From NCBI GenBank assembly GCA_947505995.1, contig CANNNB010000055.1, positions 1-12,288 of the forward strand: a DNA stretch of 12,288 bases. Direction: 5' to 3'. This stretch comes from Comamonadaceae bacterium. Lineage in GTDB: Bacteria; Pseudomonadota; Gammaproteobacteria; Burkholderiales; Burkholderiaceae. Under the pieces are notes generated by a model. The model saw only the letters and a list, made by a program, of their open reading frames with translations. It was not told where the DNA came from and ran no database searches. The stretch's first letter is position 1, and each line of letters starts with the position of its first letter. Positions 1 through 5,439 of this stretch are shown in pieces. The position numbers were made by a program, and so were the translations under genes.

Positions 1-62
1 CCTTCCATGATGGCCACACACGAATTGGTGGTGCCTAAGTCAATGCCAATGATTCTTCCCAT
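1..62 (-). CDS. dnaK: DnaK (Hsp70) chaperone, N-terminal fragment
   Basis: Only the first 20 codons are in the window; the gene continues past its left edge. The translated start reads MGRIIGIDLGTTNSCVAIME, the hallmark N-terminus of DnaK: the phosphate-1 loop of the Hsp70 ATPase domain (IDLGTTNS). The ATG at 62-60 is preceded by a good Shine-Dalgarno (GGAG at 72-69, six bases upstream). DnaK is the cytoplasmic ATP-dependent chaperone. GrpE, encoded just upstream on the same strand, is its nucleotide-exchange factor. A sigma-32-like promoter lies in the 144-bp gap between the two genes, so dnaK may be transcribed from its own heat-shock promoter, from grpE, or from both. Confidence 0.95.
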   Translation of the reverse strand, partial: MGRIIGIDLGTTNSCVAIME

Positions 63-103
63 GTTCTTCTCCGGTCAATCTAAAAAATGCTTGAATGATT
101 CAG

Positions 104-131
104 AAGTAGGGGCGGTTTGGTCAATTTCAAG
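104..131 (-). promoter_or_regulatory. sigma-32 (RpoH) heat-shock promoter of dnaK
   Basis: On the minus strand CTTGAA (131-126) is followed after 13 bases by CCCCTACTT (112-104). The known RpoH consensus is CTTGAA, 13-17 bases, CCCCATNTA, so the -35 is perfect and the CCCC core of the -10 is present. The expected transcription start is around 97, giving a leader of about 35 bases before the dnaK ATG. Assignment is by pattern and position only. Confidence 0.75.
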
Positions 132-206
132 GCTAAATTGGCTGAAACTGAGTCTTTTTTGCCCTGTTTTGCCCCAAAAGAGGCTGTTTTCTACTTCCGA
201 AGGTCT

Positions 207-818
207 TTATTTGGGGGCTGTCACAGTGACCAATGCTGGGCGCAAAACGCGGTCTGCAATGAGGTAGCCTTTTTGCAGCACGGTGACCACTGTGTTGGCC
301 TCTTGTTCTGCAGGGACCACACTGATTGCCTGATGATGGTGCGGGTCAAACTTGGTGCCAGCGGCAGGGTTGATTTCAACCACTTTGTTGCGTTCCAAGG
401 CGCTTTTCAGTTGACGAAGTGTGGCTTCTGCGCCTTCGCGAATTTGCTCAGGGGTCACGTTTTGAATGGCCAAACCCGCCTCCAAACTGTCCAACACGGG
501 CAGCAAACTGTCGGCAAAACCCTCCACCGCAAACTTGCGGGCCTTGGAAATTTCTTCATCGGCGCGGCGCCGTGCGTTTTGCACATCGGCTTGGGCGCGA
601 AGGTATTGATCTGCCAATGTCGCGTTTTGGGCTTTCACATTGACCAGTTCGGCTTGAGCATCTGCCAAAGGATCTTGAGGCAATGCGGCTTGCTGAGATT
701 GTGAGTCTGTGCCCATGGCAGCAGCAGCAGCGGCCAAGGCCTCGGCCGCAGGCATGACGCTTTGTGAGCCTGGGTTGGGGTTTTGATTGGAGGGGTTTTG
801 TGAGTTGGAATCAGACAT
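207..818 (-). CDS. grpE: GrpE nucleotide exchange factor
   Basis: This 203-residue protein is the DnaK nucleotide-exchange factor, which releases ADP from DnaK during the chaperone cycle. Residues 1-50 are a low-complexity tail rich in Asn, Gln, Ser and Ala (a poly-Ala stretch near 29-34). Residues about 52-100 form the long dimerisation helix. The C-terminal beta-wing carries the GrpE signature at about 157-199, including [19 protein letters not shown] and DRVLRPALV. Length is typical for betaproteobacteria. The frame stays open upstream to 878, but ATG at 818 gives the usual MSDS-type start; an ATG two codons earlier is possible, and no strong Shine-Dalgarno decides between them. The sigma-32 promoter at 851-879 also argues against the longer form. 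dnaK follows on the same strand after 144 bp. Confidence 0.95.
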   Translation of the reverse strand: MSDSNSQNPSNQNPNPGSQSVMPAAEALAAAAAAMGTDSQSQQAALPQDPLADAQAELVNVKAQNATLADQYLRAQADVQNARRRADEEISKARKFAVEGFADSLLPVLDSLEAGLAIQNVTPEQIREGAEATLRQLKSALERNKVVEINPAAGTKFDPHHHQAISVVPAEQEANTVVTVLQKGYLIADRVLRPALVTVTAPK

Positions 819-850
819 GAAATGCATCCGCAATAAATGACAACGCCCCA

Positions 851-879
851 AACTTGGGGGCGCTTTGAGAGATTTCAAG
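851..879 (-). promoter_or_regulatory. sigma-32 (RpoH) heat-shock promoter of grpE
   Basis: Minus-strand CTTGAA (879-874) and CCCCAAGTT (859-851) are 14 bases apart, close to the RpoH consensus (CTTGAA, 13-17, CCCCATNTA). Transcription would start near 844, about 25 bases before the grpE ATG. The -35 hexamer lies inside the 3' arm of the hairpin at 874-909. The -10 lies in a second small inverted repeat (CCCCAA-AC-TTGGGG, 846-859). Confidence 0.72.
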
Positions 880-909
880 TCCTTGAAGGCTGACCTTCCG
901 TGACTTGAA
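874..909 (-). repeat. Long interrupted hairpin between FKBP gene and grpE
   Basis: TTCAAGTC (874-881) pairs with GACTTGAA (902-909). Inside them is a symmetric 3x3 internal loop, then GAAGG (885-889) pairing with CCTTC (894-898) around a 4-base loop. The structure starts five bases after the FKBP stop codon. On the minus strand it is followed by ATCTCTCA, not a U-tract, so it is a poor intrinsic terminator. It may protect the 3' end of the FKBP mRNA or be a weak terminator. Its distal arm doubles as the grpE -35 element. Confidence 0.6.
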
Positions 910-914
910 TCAGA

Positions 915-1265
915 TCAAGACAGTTCGAGCAACTCGACGTCAAATTTCAAAGTGGCGTTGGGGGGAATGACACCGCCTGCGCCTCTGGCGCCGTAGCCTA
1001 ATTCGGAAGGGATGATCAGGGTACGTGCCCCCCCAATTTTCATGCCGGCCACGCCTTCGTCCCAGCCGCGAATGACCATGCCAGCGCCCAAAACGAATTG
1101 GAAGGGGTCGCGACGGTCTTTGCTAGAGTCAAATTTAGCGCCTTGCTCGCCGTCTTGGTACAGCCAGCCGGTGTAGTGCACGGTGACTGTTTGGCCTTTG
1201 GTGGCTTCGGCGCCGTCGCCGACCACGGTGTCTTCGTATTGCAGGCCGGTGGCTGTGGTGTTCAT
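915..1265 (-). CDS. Small FKBP-type peptidyl-prolyl cis-trans isomerase
   Basis: A 116-residue single-domain FKBP, probably cytoplasmic because no signal peptide is seen. It catalyses cis-trans isomerisation of X-Pro bonds. All residues expected to line the active site or FK506 pocket of FKBP12-type proteins are visible: Y31, F45, D46, F55/F57, V64-I65, W68, Y91 and F108, within the VHYTGWL, VIRGWDEG, GYGARG and FDVELLEL blocks. There is no flap insertion of the SlyD kind. The ATG at 1265 has AGGA eight bases upstream. It sits between a metabolic gene and grpE-dnaK, fitting a folding-related role, but it lacks a heat-shock promoter of its own. A paired-hairpin leader precedes it (1296-1334). 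Confidence 0.93.
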   Translation of the reverse strand: MNTTATGLQYEDTVVGDGAEATKGQTVTVHYTGWLYQDGEQGAKFDSSKDRRDPFQFVLGAGMVIRGWDEGVAGMKIGGARTLIIPSELGYGARGAGGVIPPNATLKFDVELLELS

Positions 1266-1295
1266 GAGAGCGTCCTAGTAAAGTGTCATAGAAAA

Positions 1296-1334
1296 GCCAG
1301 TTCAAGACTGGCATAAGGGATGAATTATGCCAGT
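1296..1334 (-). terminator. Intrinsic terminator after the FAH gene, with an overlapping alternative hairpin
   Basis: In minus-strand RNA three segments occur in order: ACTGGCATAA (1334-1325), TTATGCCAGT (1316-1307) and ACTGGC (1301-1296), then TTTTCT. Segments 2 and 3 form a 6-bp stem with a 5-base loop followed by U-rich sequence, a plausible intrinsic terminator ending the FAH-family transcript. Segments 1 and 2 form a competing perfect 10-bp stem with an 8-base loop. The layout therefore looks like an antiterminator/terminator switch upstream of the FKBP gene. No leader peptide or riboswitch core was recognised. Confidence 0.5.
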
Positions 1335-1372
1335 GGACGGCCTCCCCCTGACGGCGCTTTTGGGCATTTGGC

Positions 1373-2548
1373 TTAGTTCAGTTGCCGTTTGGCCAAGTCT
1401 TGCATCAAGGCGCGTATCCCGTATGTCCACGGCGGTGCTTGGTCAGAGGTGGTTACGCGGTTAAAGAGGGTGCCCAGCTGCGGTGTAGAAATAGCGACGC
1501 TGTCGCCCACCACATGGGTGAAGCCTTGACCTGGGCCGTGGCGGTCTTGGGTGGGGGCAAACATGGTGCCTAAAAACAAGACCAAACCGTCGGGGTACTG
1601 GTGATACTTGCCAATGGCTTGTGCGGCCAAATCCAAGGGATCGCGGCTAATTTGGCTGAGCGAGCTGCTGCCTTGCATCACAAAACCTTCAGGTCCTTTG
1701 ACCGTCATGCTCAGGTCGGTGTTGCGCACATTGTCGATGGTGTAATGAGCATCAAATAAACGGATGAAGGGGCCAATGGCACAACTGGCATTGTTGTCTT
1801 TGGCCTTGCCTAAGAGAAGTGCGCTACGCCCTTCAAAGTCCCGCAGGTTGACATCGTTGCCCATGGCAGCGCCCACCACGTTCCCCTTTGAATTAATGAC
1901 CAACACAATTTCGGGTTCGGGGTTATTCCAAGTACTACCAGGGTGCAAGCCCACATCAAAGCCAGAACCGACGGCGCTCATGGCTTGCGACTTGGTGAAA
2001 ATTTCTGCGTCTGGGCCTATGCCTACTTCCAAATATTGAGACCACACACCTTGGGCCACCAACACTTCTTTGAGCTGGGTGGCTTGAGCCGATCCAGGTT
2101 TGACGCTTCGAAGGTTGTCACCCATGACGCTGATGACGGCCTTGCGAACGCTTTCGGCTTTGGCGGCATCGCCGCGCGCTTGTTCTTCAATGACTCTCTC
2201 TAGCATGCTGGCCACAAAGGTGACGCCAGCGGCTTTGATGGCTTGCAGATCTGTGGGGGCGAGGAACCGCGCTTGAAAAGGGTCTTGGTTTTGTGGGTCG
2301 GAGTTCCCCCAAACCTTGGAGGCCGACCAAGTCCTTCCTTGGTGCTGTTTCACCAAGACCGCTGCCTGTTCAAGCTCCATCAAGTCGGCGCTGGTGATGG
2401 CAAGTGCAGATAAATCTGTGAGTTCTTGTTCGCCAACTTTGACCAAGTAAGGACCTTCGCCTGGCACCCAAATTCGACCAATCAAAACAGCATCGGCTGC
2501 ATCAACTGGCAATGTCTCTTTCAGAGAAGGGAAGTTTGAAGTTGCCAC
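1373..2548 (-). CDS. Fumarylacetoacetate hydrolase (FAH)-family protein
   Basis: A 391-residue enzyme of the FAH fold, whose members hydrolyse C-C bonds or dehydrate 2-keto-3-deoxy acids using a divalent metal. The catalytic C-terminal half holds the expected acidic metal ligands, E211 and E213 in PEPEIVLVIN and D232 in GNDVNLRD, followed by GRSALLLGKAKD and ASCAIGPFI. The N-terminal 100 residues resemble the accessory domain of the longer dehydratase-like branch. I chose GTG at 2548 because AAGGAGA (2562-2556) is ideally spaced before it. A TTG at 2578 in the same frame would add 10 residues but has no such site. It lies 51 bp after the MarR gene and is probably cotranscribed. The substrate cannot be read from sequence: a sugar-acid dehydratase or an aromatic ring-cleavage-product hydrolase are both possible. 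Confidence 0.85.
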   Translation of the reverse strand: MATSNFPSLKETLPVDAADAVLIGRIWVPGEGPYLVKVGEQELTDLSALAITSADLMELEQAAVLVKQHQGRTWSASKVWGNSDPQNQDPFQARFLAPTDLQAIKAAGVTFVASMLERVIEEQARGDAAKAESVRKAVISVMGDNLRSVKPGSAQATQLKEVLVAQGVWSQYLEVGIGPDAEIFTKSQAMSAVGSGFDVGLHPGSTWNNPEPEIVLVINSKGNVVGAAMGNDVNLRDFEGRSALLLGKAKDNNASCAIGPFIRLFDAHYTIDNVRNTDLSMTVKGPEGFVMQGSSSLSQISRDPLDLAAQAIGKYHQYPDGLVLFLGTMFAPTQDRHGPGQGFTHVVGDSVAISTPQLGTLFNRVTTSDQAPPWTYGIRALMQDLAKRQLN

Positions 2549-2555
2549 GATTCGT

Positions 2556-2562
2556 TCTCCTT
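2556..2562 (-). promoter_or_regulatory. Shine-Dalgarno deciding the FAH-family gene start
   Basis: AAGGAGA on the minus strand lies seven bases before GTG (2548-2546). It sets the start at that GTG rather than at the upstream in-frame TTG. An imperfect inverted repeat (2562-2570 with 2585-2593, 8 of 9 pairs) abuts it and could affect ribosome access. Confidence 0.7.
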
Positions 2563-2599
2563 GTGCAAGCGCCTGCAAAGAGGAGCTTGCGCAGATGTC

Positions 2600-3061
2600 T
2601 TAAAGATAGATTTTTTGCAAAAGAGAGACCAAGGTTTGTGCTTGGTTGCTAGTGAGTTTACCGCCAACATTTCTTTCGAGTTCTGATGCGGTGTTTTCTG
2701 CTTCTGTCATTAATGCTTTGCCCTTCTCAGTGGGGTGAAGGCCCACGGCACGGCCATCATGGGGGTGAGGTAAACGTTCAATCAAGCCACGGGAATCCAA
2801 AGATTGAATCAGGCTCACTAAATTGGGCGGCAAAATACTCAAAGAGGCGCACAGCTGACGAGACGTAACCCCAGGGTTGTGCAGGATGACGGACATGACA
2901 GAAAAATCAACCGGTTTAAGGCCGTAGACGGCCATTTTTTCTAAAAATTCTCCGATGATGGCCAAAGCAGCGCGACGTGCGTTGTAGCCAATCAAGCTTT
3001 CCAAAAAGCGGGTGTCGACTGTTTCAATAGCAGTGATCGGAATTTTCTTGCTGCGTCGCAT
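2600..3061 (-). CDS. MarR-family transcriptional regulator
   Basis: A 153-residue winged-helix protein of usual MarR length. Helical dimerisation segments lie at about 16-48 and 117-152. The DNA-binding helix-turn-helix is at about 64-92 (VTSRQLCASLSILPPNLVSLIQ). The wing follows, with the family's charged turn as HPHDGRAV at 99-106 and then LHPTEKGKAL. MarR proteins usually repress by binding palindromes and are released by small ligands; those controlling hydroxycinnamate genes (for example CouR) respond to the aromatic CoA thioester. Here the gene follows the catabolic run and its terminator and precedes the FAH-family gene by 51 bp. The start is the ATG at 3061, with only a weak Shine-Dalgarno. 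Control of the neighbouring catabolic genes is inference from position. Confidence 0.9.
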   Translation of the reverse strand: MRRSKKIPITAIETVDTRFLESLIGYNARRAALAIIGEFLEKMAVYGLKPVDFSVMSVILHNPGVTSRQLCASLSILPPNLVSLIQSLDSRGLIERLPHPHDGRAVGLHPTEKGKALMTEAENTASELERNVGGKLTSNQAQTLVSLLQKIYL

Positions 3062-3099
3062 TGTGTTGCTGTGCTTTCTAGCTTGGTCAAGGAAACAAA

Positions 3100-3126
3100 G
3101 CCCGAGAACTTAGAAGGTTCTCGGGC
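3100..3126 (-). terminator. Intrinsic terminator after the solute-binding protein gene
   Basis: A perfect 10-bp stem, GCCCGAGAAC (3100-3109) with GTTCTCGGGC (3117-3126), encloses a 7-base loop. On the minus strand it is followed by TTTGTTTCC. It begins 20 bp after the stop of the solute-binding protein gene and ends 38 bp before the MarR start, so it separates the catabolic run from the regulator. The plus-strand exit is not T-rich. Confidence 0.82.
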
Positions 3127-3146
3127 ATCTGTTGATTAAACCAAGA

Positions 3147-4148
3147 TTAGGAATCGACAGTGAAACCGATGCGCTTGATCAGGGGGCCCCAGCGCTCTAA
3201 TTCCACTTGTGAGCTCTTGAGTTGGTCGGCCACAGTGCCGCCATAAGGAATCAAGCCAACGATGGTTAAAGCATCTTGAACGCCTTTGTCTTTCAGGGCC
3301 GCATTGATGGCTGCATTGGCAGCTTGAATAATGTTGGCGGGTGTTTTAGCTGGTGCATAAAACCCAAACCACTCTTCAACTGTCAGCTCTGGAAAACCTT
3401 GCTCTGCAAATGTGGCTACGTCAGGTACGAAGGGTGATCTTGTTTTGCCTGAGGTCGCCAAGATGCGCATTTTGCCGGCCTTGTGGTTGGCAATGAAGTC
3501 ACCGTGAGGCGTGAACATGCAAGCAATTTGTCCACCAACTACGTCAGTCACACCAGGTACAGAGCCGCGATAGGGGGCGTGCTTGAACTCAAAGTTTTGG
3601 TTAAGTCCTAGCAATGCGCCAATAAAGTGTGGGGTTGAGCCTGCTGCAGGTGAACCATAGCTGGCCAGTGCAGGATTGGCCTTGGCCCAAGTCACAAAGT
3701 CTTTGACATTTTTCACGCTTGCAGGAACCAGAGGGCCGACAGCAAAGCCATGGTGAATCATGGAGCTGGTTCCTACTGGCGTGAAATCTTCAAAGGGCTT
3801 GTATTGCAGATTTTTGAAAATATGGGGATACAGCGAAATAGGAGAAAACGGTGTCATGGCCAAAACCGAGCCATCGGCAGGTGCTGATTTGAGTAAGTTC
3901 AGTGCAATTTGTCCACCAGCACCAGGCTTGCTGTCAATGACGCCTGCATTTTTGCTGTACGGTGTGCCACCAAACTTTTCAGCAACACGGCGCGCACAAA
4001 TGTCACCAGAGCCGCCAGGTGGAAAGCCATAGAGCACCTTGACCTGCTCTATAGGCATGCCGCTTTGTGCCCATGATTGTTGAAATGCGGTACTGCCCAC
4101 AATGGCTGCGCCAACTGTGGTCTGCAAAAATTCTCGACGATTTGTCAT
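3147..4148 (-). CDS. Bug-family tripartite tricarboxylate transporter solute-binding protein
   Basis: A 333-residue periplasmic binding protein of the Bug/TctC family, abundant in Burkholderiales, which captures small carboxylates for TctA/TctB-type transporters or as a sensor. The N-terminus MTNRREFLQ followed by a hydrophobic stretch and SWAQ at about 25-28 is a Tat-like signal peptide with likely cleavage near residue 27. Family blocks include GFPPGGSGDI (41-50), SKPGAGGQIA, the HAPYRGS segment and the DVVGGQI region. A strong GAGGAG Shine-Dalgarno precedes the ATG. No TctA or TctB partner lies in the window, so it is an orphan, as is common for Bug proteins. It is last in the catabolic run, 66 bp after the thioesterase, so an aromatic acid is a reasonable but unproven ligand. 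Confidence 0.92.
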   Translation of the reverse strand: MTNRREFLQTTVGAAIVGSTAFQQSWAQSGMPIEQVKVLYGFPPGGSGDICARRVAEKFGGTPYSKNAGVIDSKPGAGGQIALNLLKSAPADGSVLAMTPFSPISLYPHIFKNLQYKPFEDFTPVGTSSMIHHGFAVGPLVPASVKNVKDFVTWAKANPALASYGSPAAGSTPHFIGALLGLNQNFEFKHAPYRGSVPGVTDVVGGQIACMFTPHGDFIANHKAGKMRILATSGKTRSPFVPDVATFAEQGFPELTVEEWFGFYAPAKTPANIIQAANAAINAALKDKGVQDALTIVGLIPYGGTVADQLKSSQVELERWGPLIKRIGFTVDS

Positions 4149-4214
4149 GCTTGTCTCCTCTTTGGGTGGTTGAAAAAATTGGCCTAAAAAATAACTAAAT
4201 ACTGGGTTGTCGTA

Positions 4215-4634
4215 TTAACTGCACAAAGCTTTAATGCCCTCGGGTACTGCAATGGCTTTGATGCGATCTGGGTCATCAGGGTGCTTGATGCAGAAGGCGC
4301 GAACTTCGGTGCCTTCGCACAACACGGTGTCGCCACGCATCACGACATGTTTGTGAATGAAGGTTTTGTCTCGCCACTCTTGTACGCTGGTGTGAATTTG
4401 AATCGTTTCGCCATAAGTGGCGGTACGACCAAACTTGGTGTTAATTTCTAACAAAGGCGTACCAATGATGCCGGTGGTTTTAACCAACTCTCGCCACGGT
4501 TGAACCCCACACTTCACAAAGAAATTCAGTGAGGAGGCATCCATCCATTTGGAAAAATTGGGGAAGAACACAATGCCTGCGGGATCGCAATCGCCGAACA
4601 TTACTTGCACTTCGTAAACAACTGTTTTGATCAT
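4215..4634 (-). CDS. Acyl-CoA thioesterase, 4-hydroxybenzoyl-CoA thioesterase-like hotdog protein
   Basis: A 139-residue single hotdog domain of the 4-hydroxybenzoyl-CoA thioesterase/YbgC type, hydrolysing acyl- or aroyl-CoA to acid and CoA. The N-terminal block FGDCDPAGIVFFPNF places an aspartate at residue 17, the same motif and number as the catalytic Asp17 of the Pseudomonas CBS3 enzyme. Length is normal for a soluble cytoplasmic tetramer. It starts 21 bp after the dehydrogenase stop and is part of the same minus-strand run. In this context it may release hydroxybenzoate from its CoA ester or recycle CoA from dead-end thioesters. The Shine-Dalgarno is weak. Confidence 0.9.
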   Translation of the reverse strand: MIKTVVYEVQVMFGDCDPAGIVFFPNFSKWMDASSLNFFVKCGVQPWRELVKTTGIIGTPLLEINTKFGRTATYGETIQIHTSVQEWRDKTFIHKHVVMRGDTVLCEGTEVRAFCIKHPDDPDRIKAIAVPEGIKALCS

Positions 4635-4655
4635 TTGTATCTTTCGAGCAATGGC

Positions 4656-5420
4656 TTAGCGAGGCGCCATGCGCAGTGCGCCGTCCAAACGAATCACCTC
4701 GCCGTTCATGTGTCCGTTGCTGACAATGTGTGCAGCCAATTGCGCAAACTCTTCTGGTTTGCCAAGGCGTGATGGGAATGGAATGCTTGCAGCCAAGGAA
4801 GCCTGAACAGGTTCTGGCAATGTTCTCAATAAGGGCGTTGCAAAGATGCCAGGTGCGATGGTGCAAACACGAATGCCGTGTTGCGCCAAATCGCGCGCCA
4901 TTGGAAGTGTCATGCCTGCCACGCCCGCTTTGGAAGCGCTATAGGCTTGCTGGCCAACTTGGCCATCAAAGGCGGCAACTGAAGCTGTGAAAATCATGGC
5001 ACCCCGTTCTCCATCCTCCATGGGATCGAGCTTGGCACAGGCTGCTGCAAACACGCGTGCAGCGTTGTAGGTGCCAACCAAATTCACGTTGACCACTTTC
5101 GCAAAATCTTCCAAAGGTGCAGGGTTGCCATCTTTGCCCACAATGCGTTTGGCTGTGCCAATGCCAGCAATTTGCATCAAGATACGTGCACCACCATGTG
5201 CTGCAGCTGCTTGTGCAACTGCATTTTCCATGCTGGCTGCATTGGTGACATCACACTGAATGGCAATGCCACCAATTTCAGCGGCCACCTTTTGTGCGTT
5301 CTCAAAATTCAGATCAAGTACCGCCACTTTCGCGCCCAATCTGGCCAATTCACGGGCGGTTGCTTCGCCCAGTCCAGAGCCACCGCCGGTGACCAATGCG
5401 CTCATGCCATGAATGTTCAT
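4656..5420 (-). CDS. Short-chain dehydrogenase, 3-hydroxyacyl-CoA dehydrogenase (HSD10)-like
   Basis: A 254-residue classical SDR oxidoreductase. The Rossmann glycine motif TGGGSGLG is at 11-18. Asp36 at the end of strand 2 (VAVLDLN) predicts NAD rather than NADP. Catalytic residues are N113 (NVNLVGTYN), S147, Y160 and K164 (YSASK). The overall pattern (GIGTAKRIVGKDG, DGERGAMIFTASVAAFDGQVGQQAY) resembles type-2 3-hydroxyacyl-CoA dehydrogenases. One oddity: the structural NAG motif after strand 4, normally LVNCAG or LVNNAG, reads LMQIAG, so the conserved Asn is Gln83. It lies 19 bp after the CoA ligase. The expected role is NAD-dependent oxidation of the 3-hydroxyacyl-CoA made by the crotonase. 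Substrate is inferred from context. Confidence 0.88.
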   Translation of the reverse strand: MNIHGMSALVTGGGSGLGEATARELARLGAKVAVLDLNFENAQKVAAEIGGIAIQCDVTNAASMENAVAQAAAAHGGARILMQIAGIGTAKRIVGKDGNPAPLEDFAKVVNVNLVGTYNAARVFAAACAKLDPMEDGERGAMIFTASVAAFDGQVGQQAYSASKAGVAGMTLPMARDLAQHGIRVCTIAPGIFATPLLRTLPEPVQASLAASIPFPSRLGKPEEFAQLAAHIVSNGHMNGEVIRLDGALRMAPR

Positions 5421-5439
5421 TTTGGGCTTTCAAAAAAAA

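Noticed and set aside
117..704. Open 195-residue plus-strand frame opposite grpE
   Set aside because: It is antisense to a clear GrpE gene, its translation resembles no family, and the frame is kept open by the codon pattern of the real gene.
2549..2578. TTG start for the FAH-family gene at 2578
   Set aside because: The GTG at 2548 has a near-ideal Shine-Dalgarno while the TTG has none.
3082..3091. CTTGGTCAAG as a MarR autoregulatory operator
   Set aside because: The palindrome is short (4+4) and bears no likeness to the candidate operator at 8197-8211.
4209..4217. Minus-strand TAATACGAC, the start of a phage T7 promoter
   Set aside because: Only the first nine bases match, the rest does not, and they include the thioesterase stop codon; a chance match.
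4480..4866. Open 128-residue minus-strand frame spanning the thioesterase/dehydrogenase junction
   Set aside because: It overlaps the conserved N-terminus of the thioesterase and the C-terminus of the SDR in another frame, and its Cys/Arg/His-rich composition looks non-coding.
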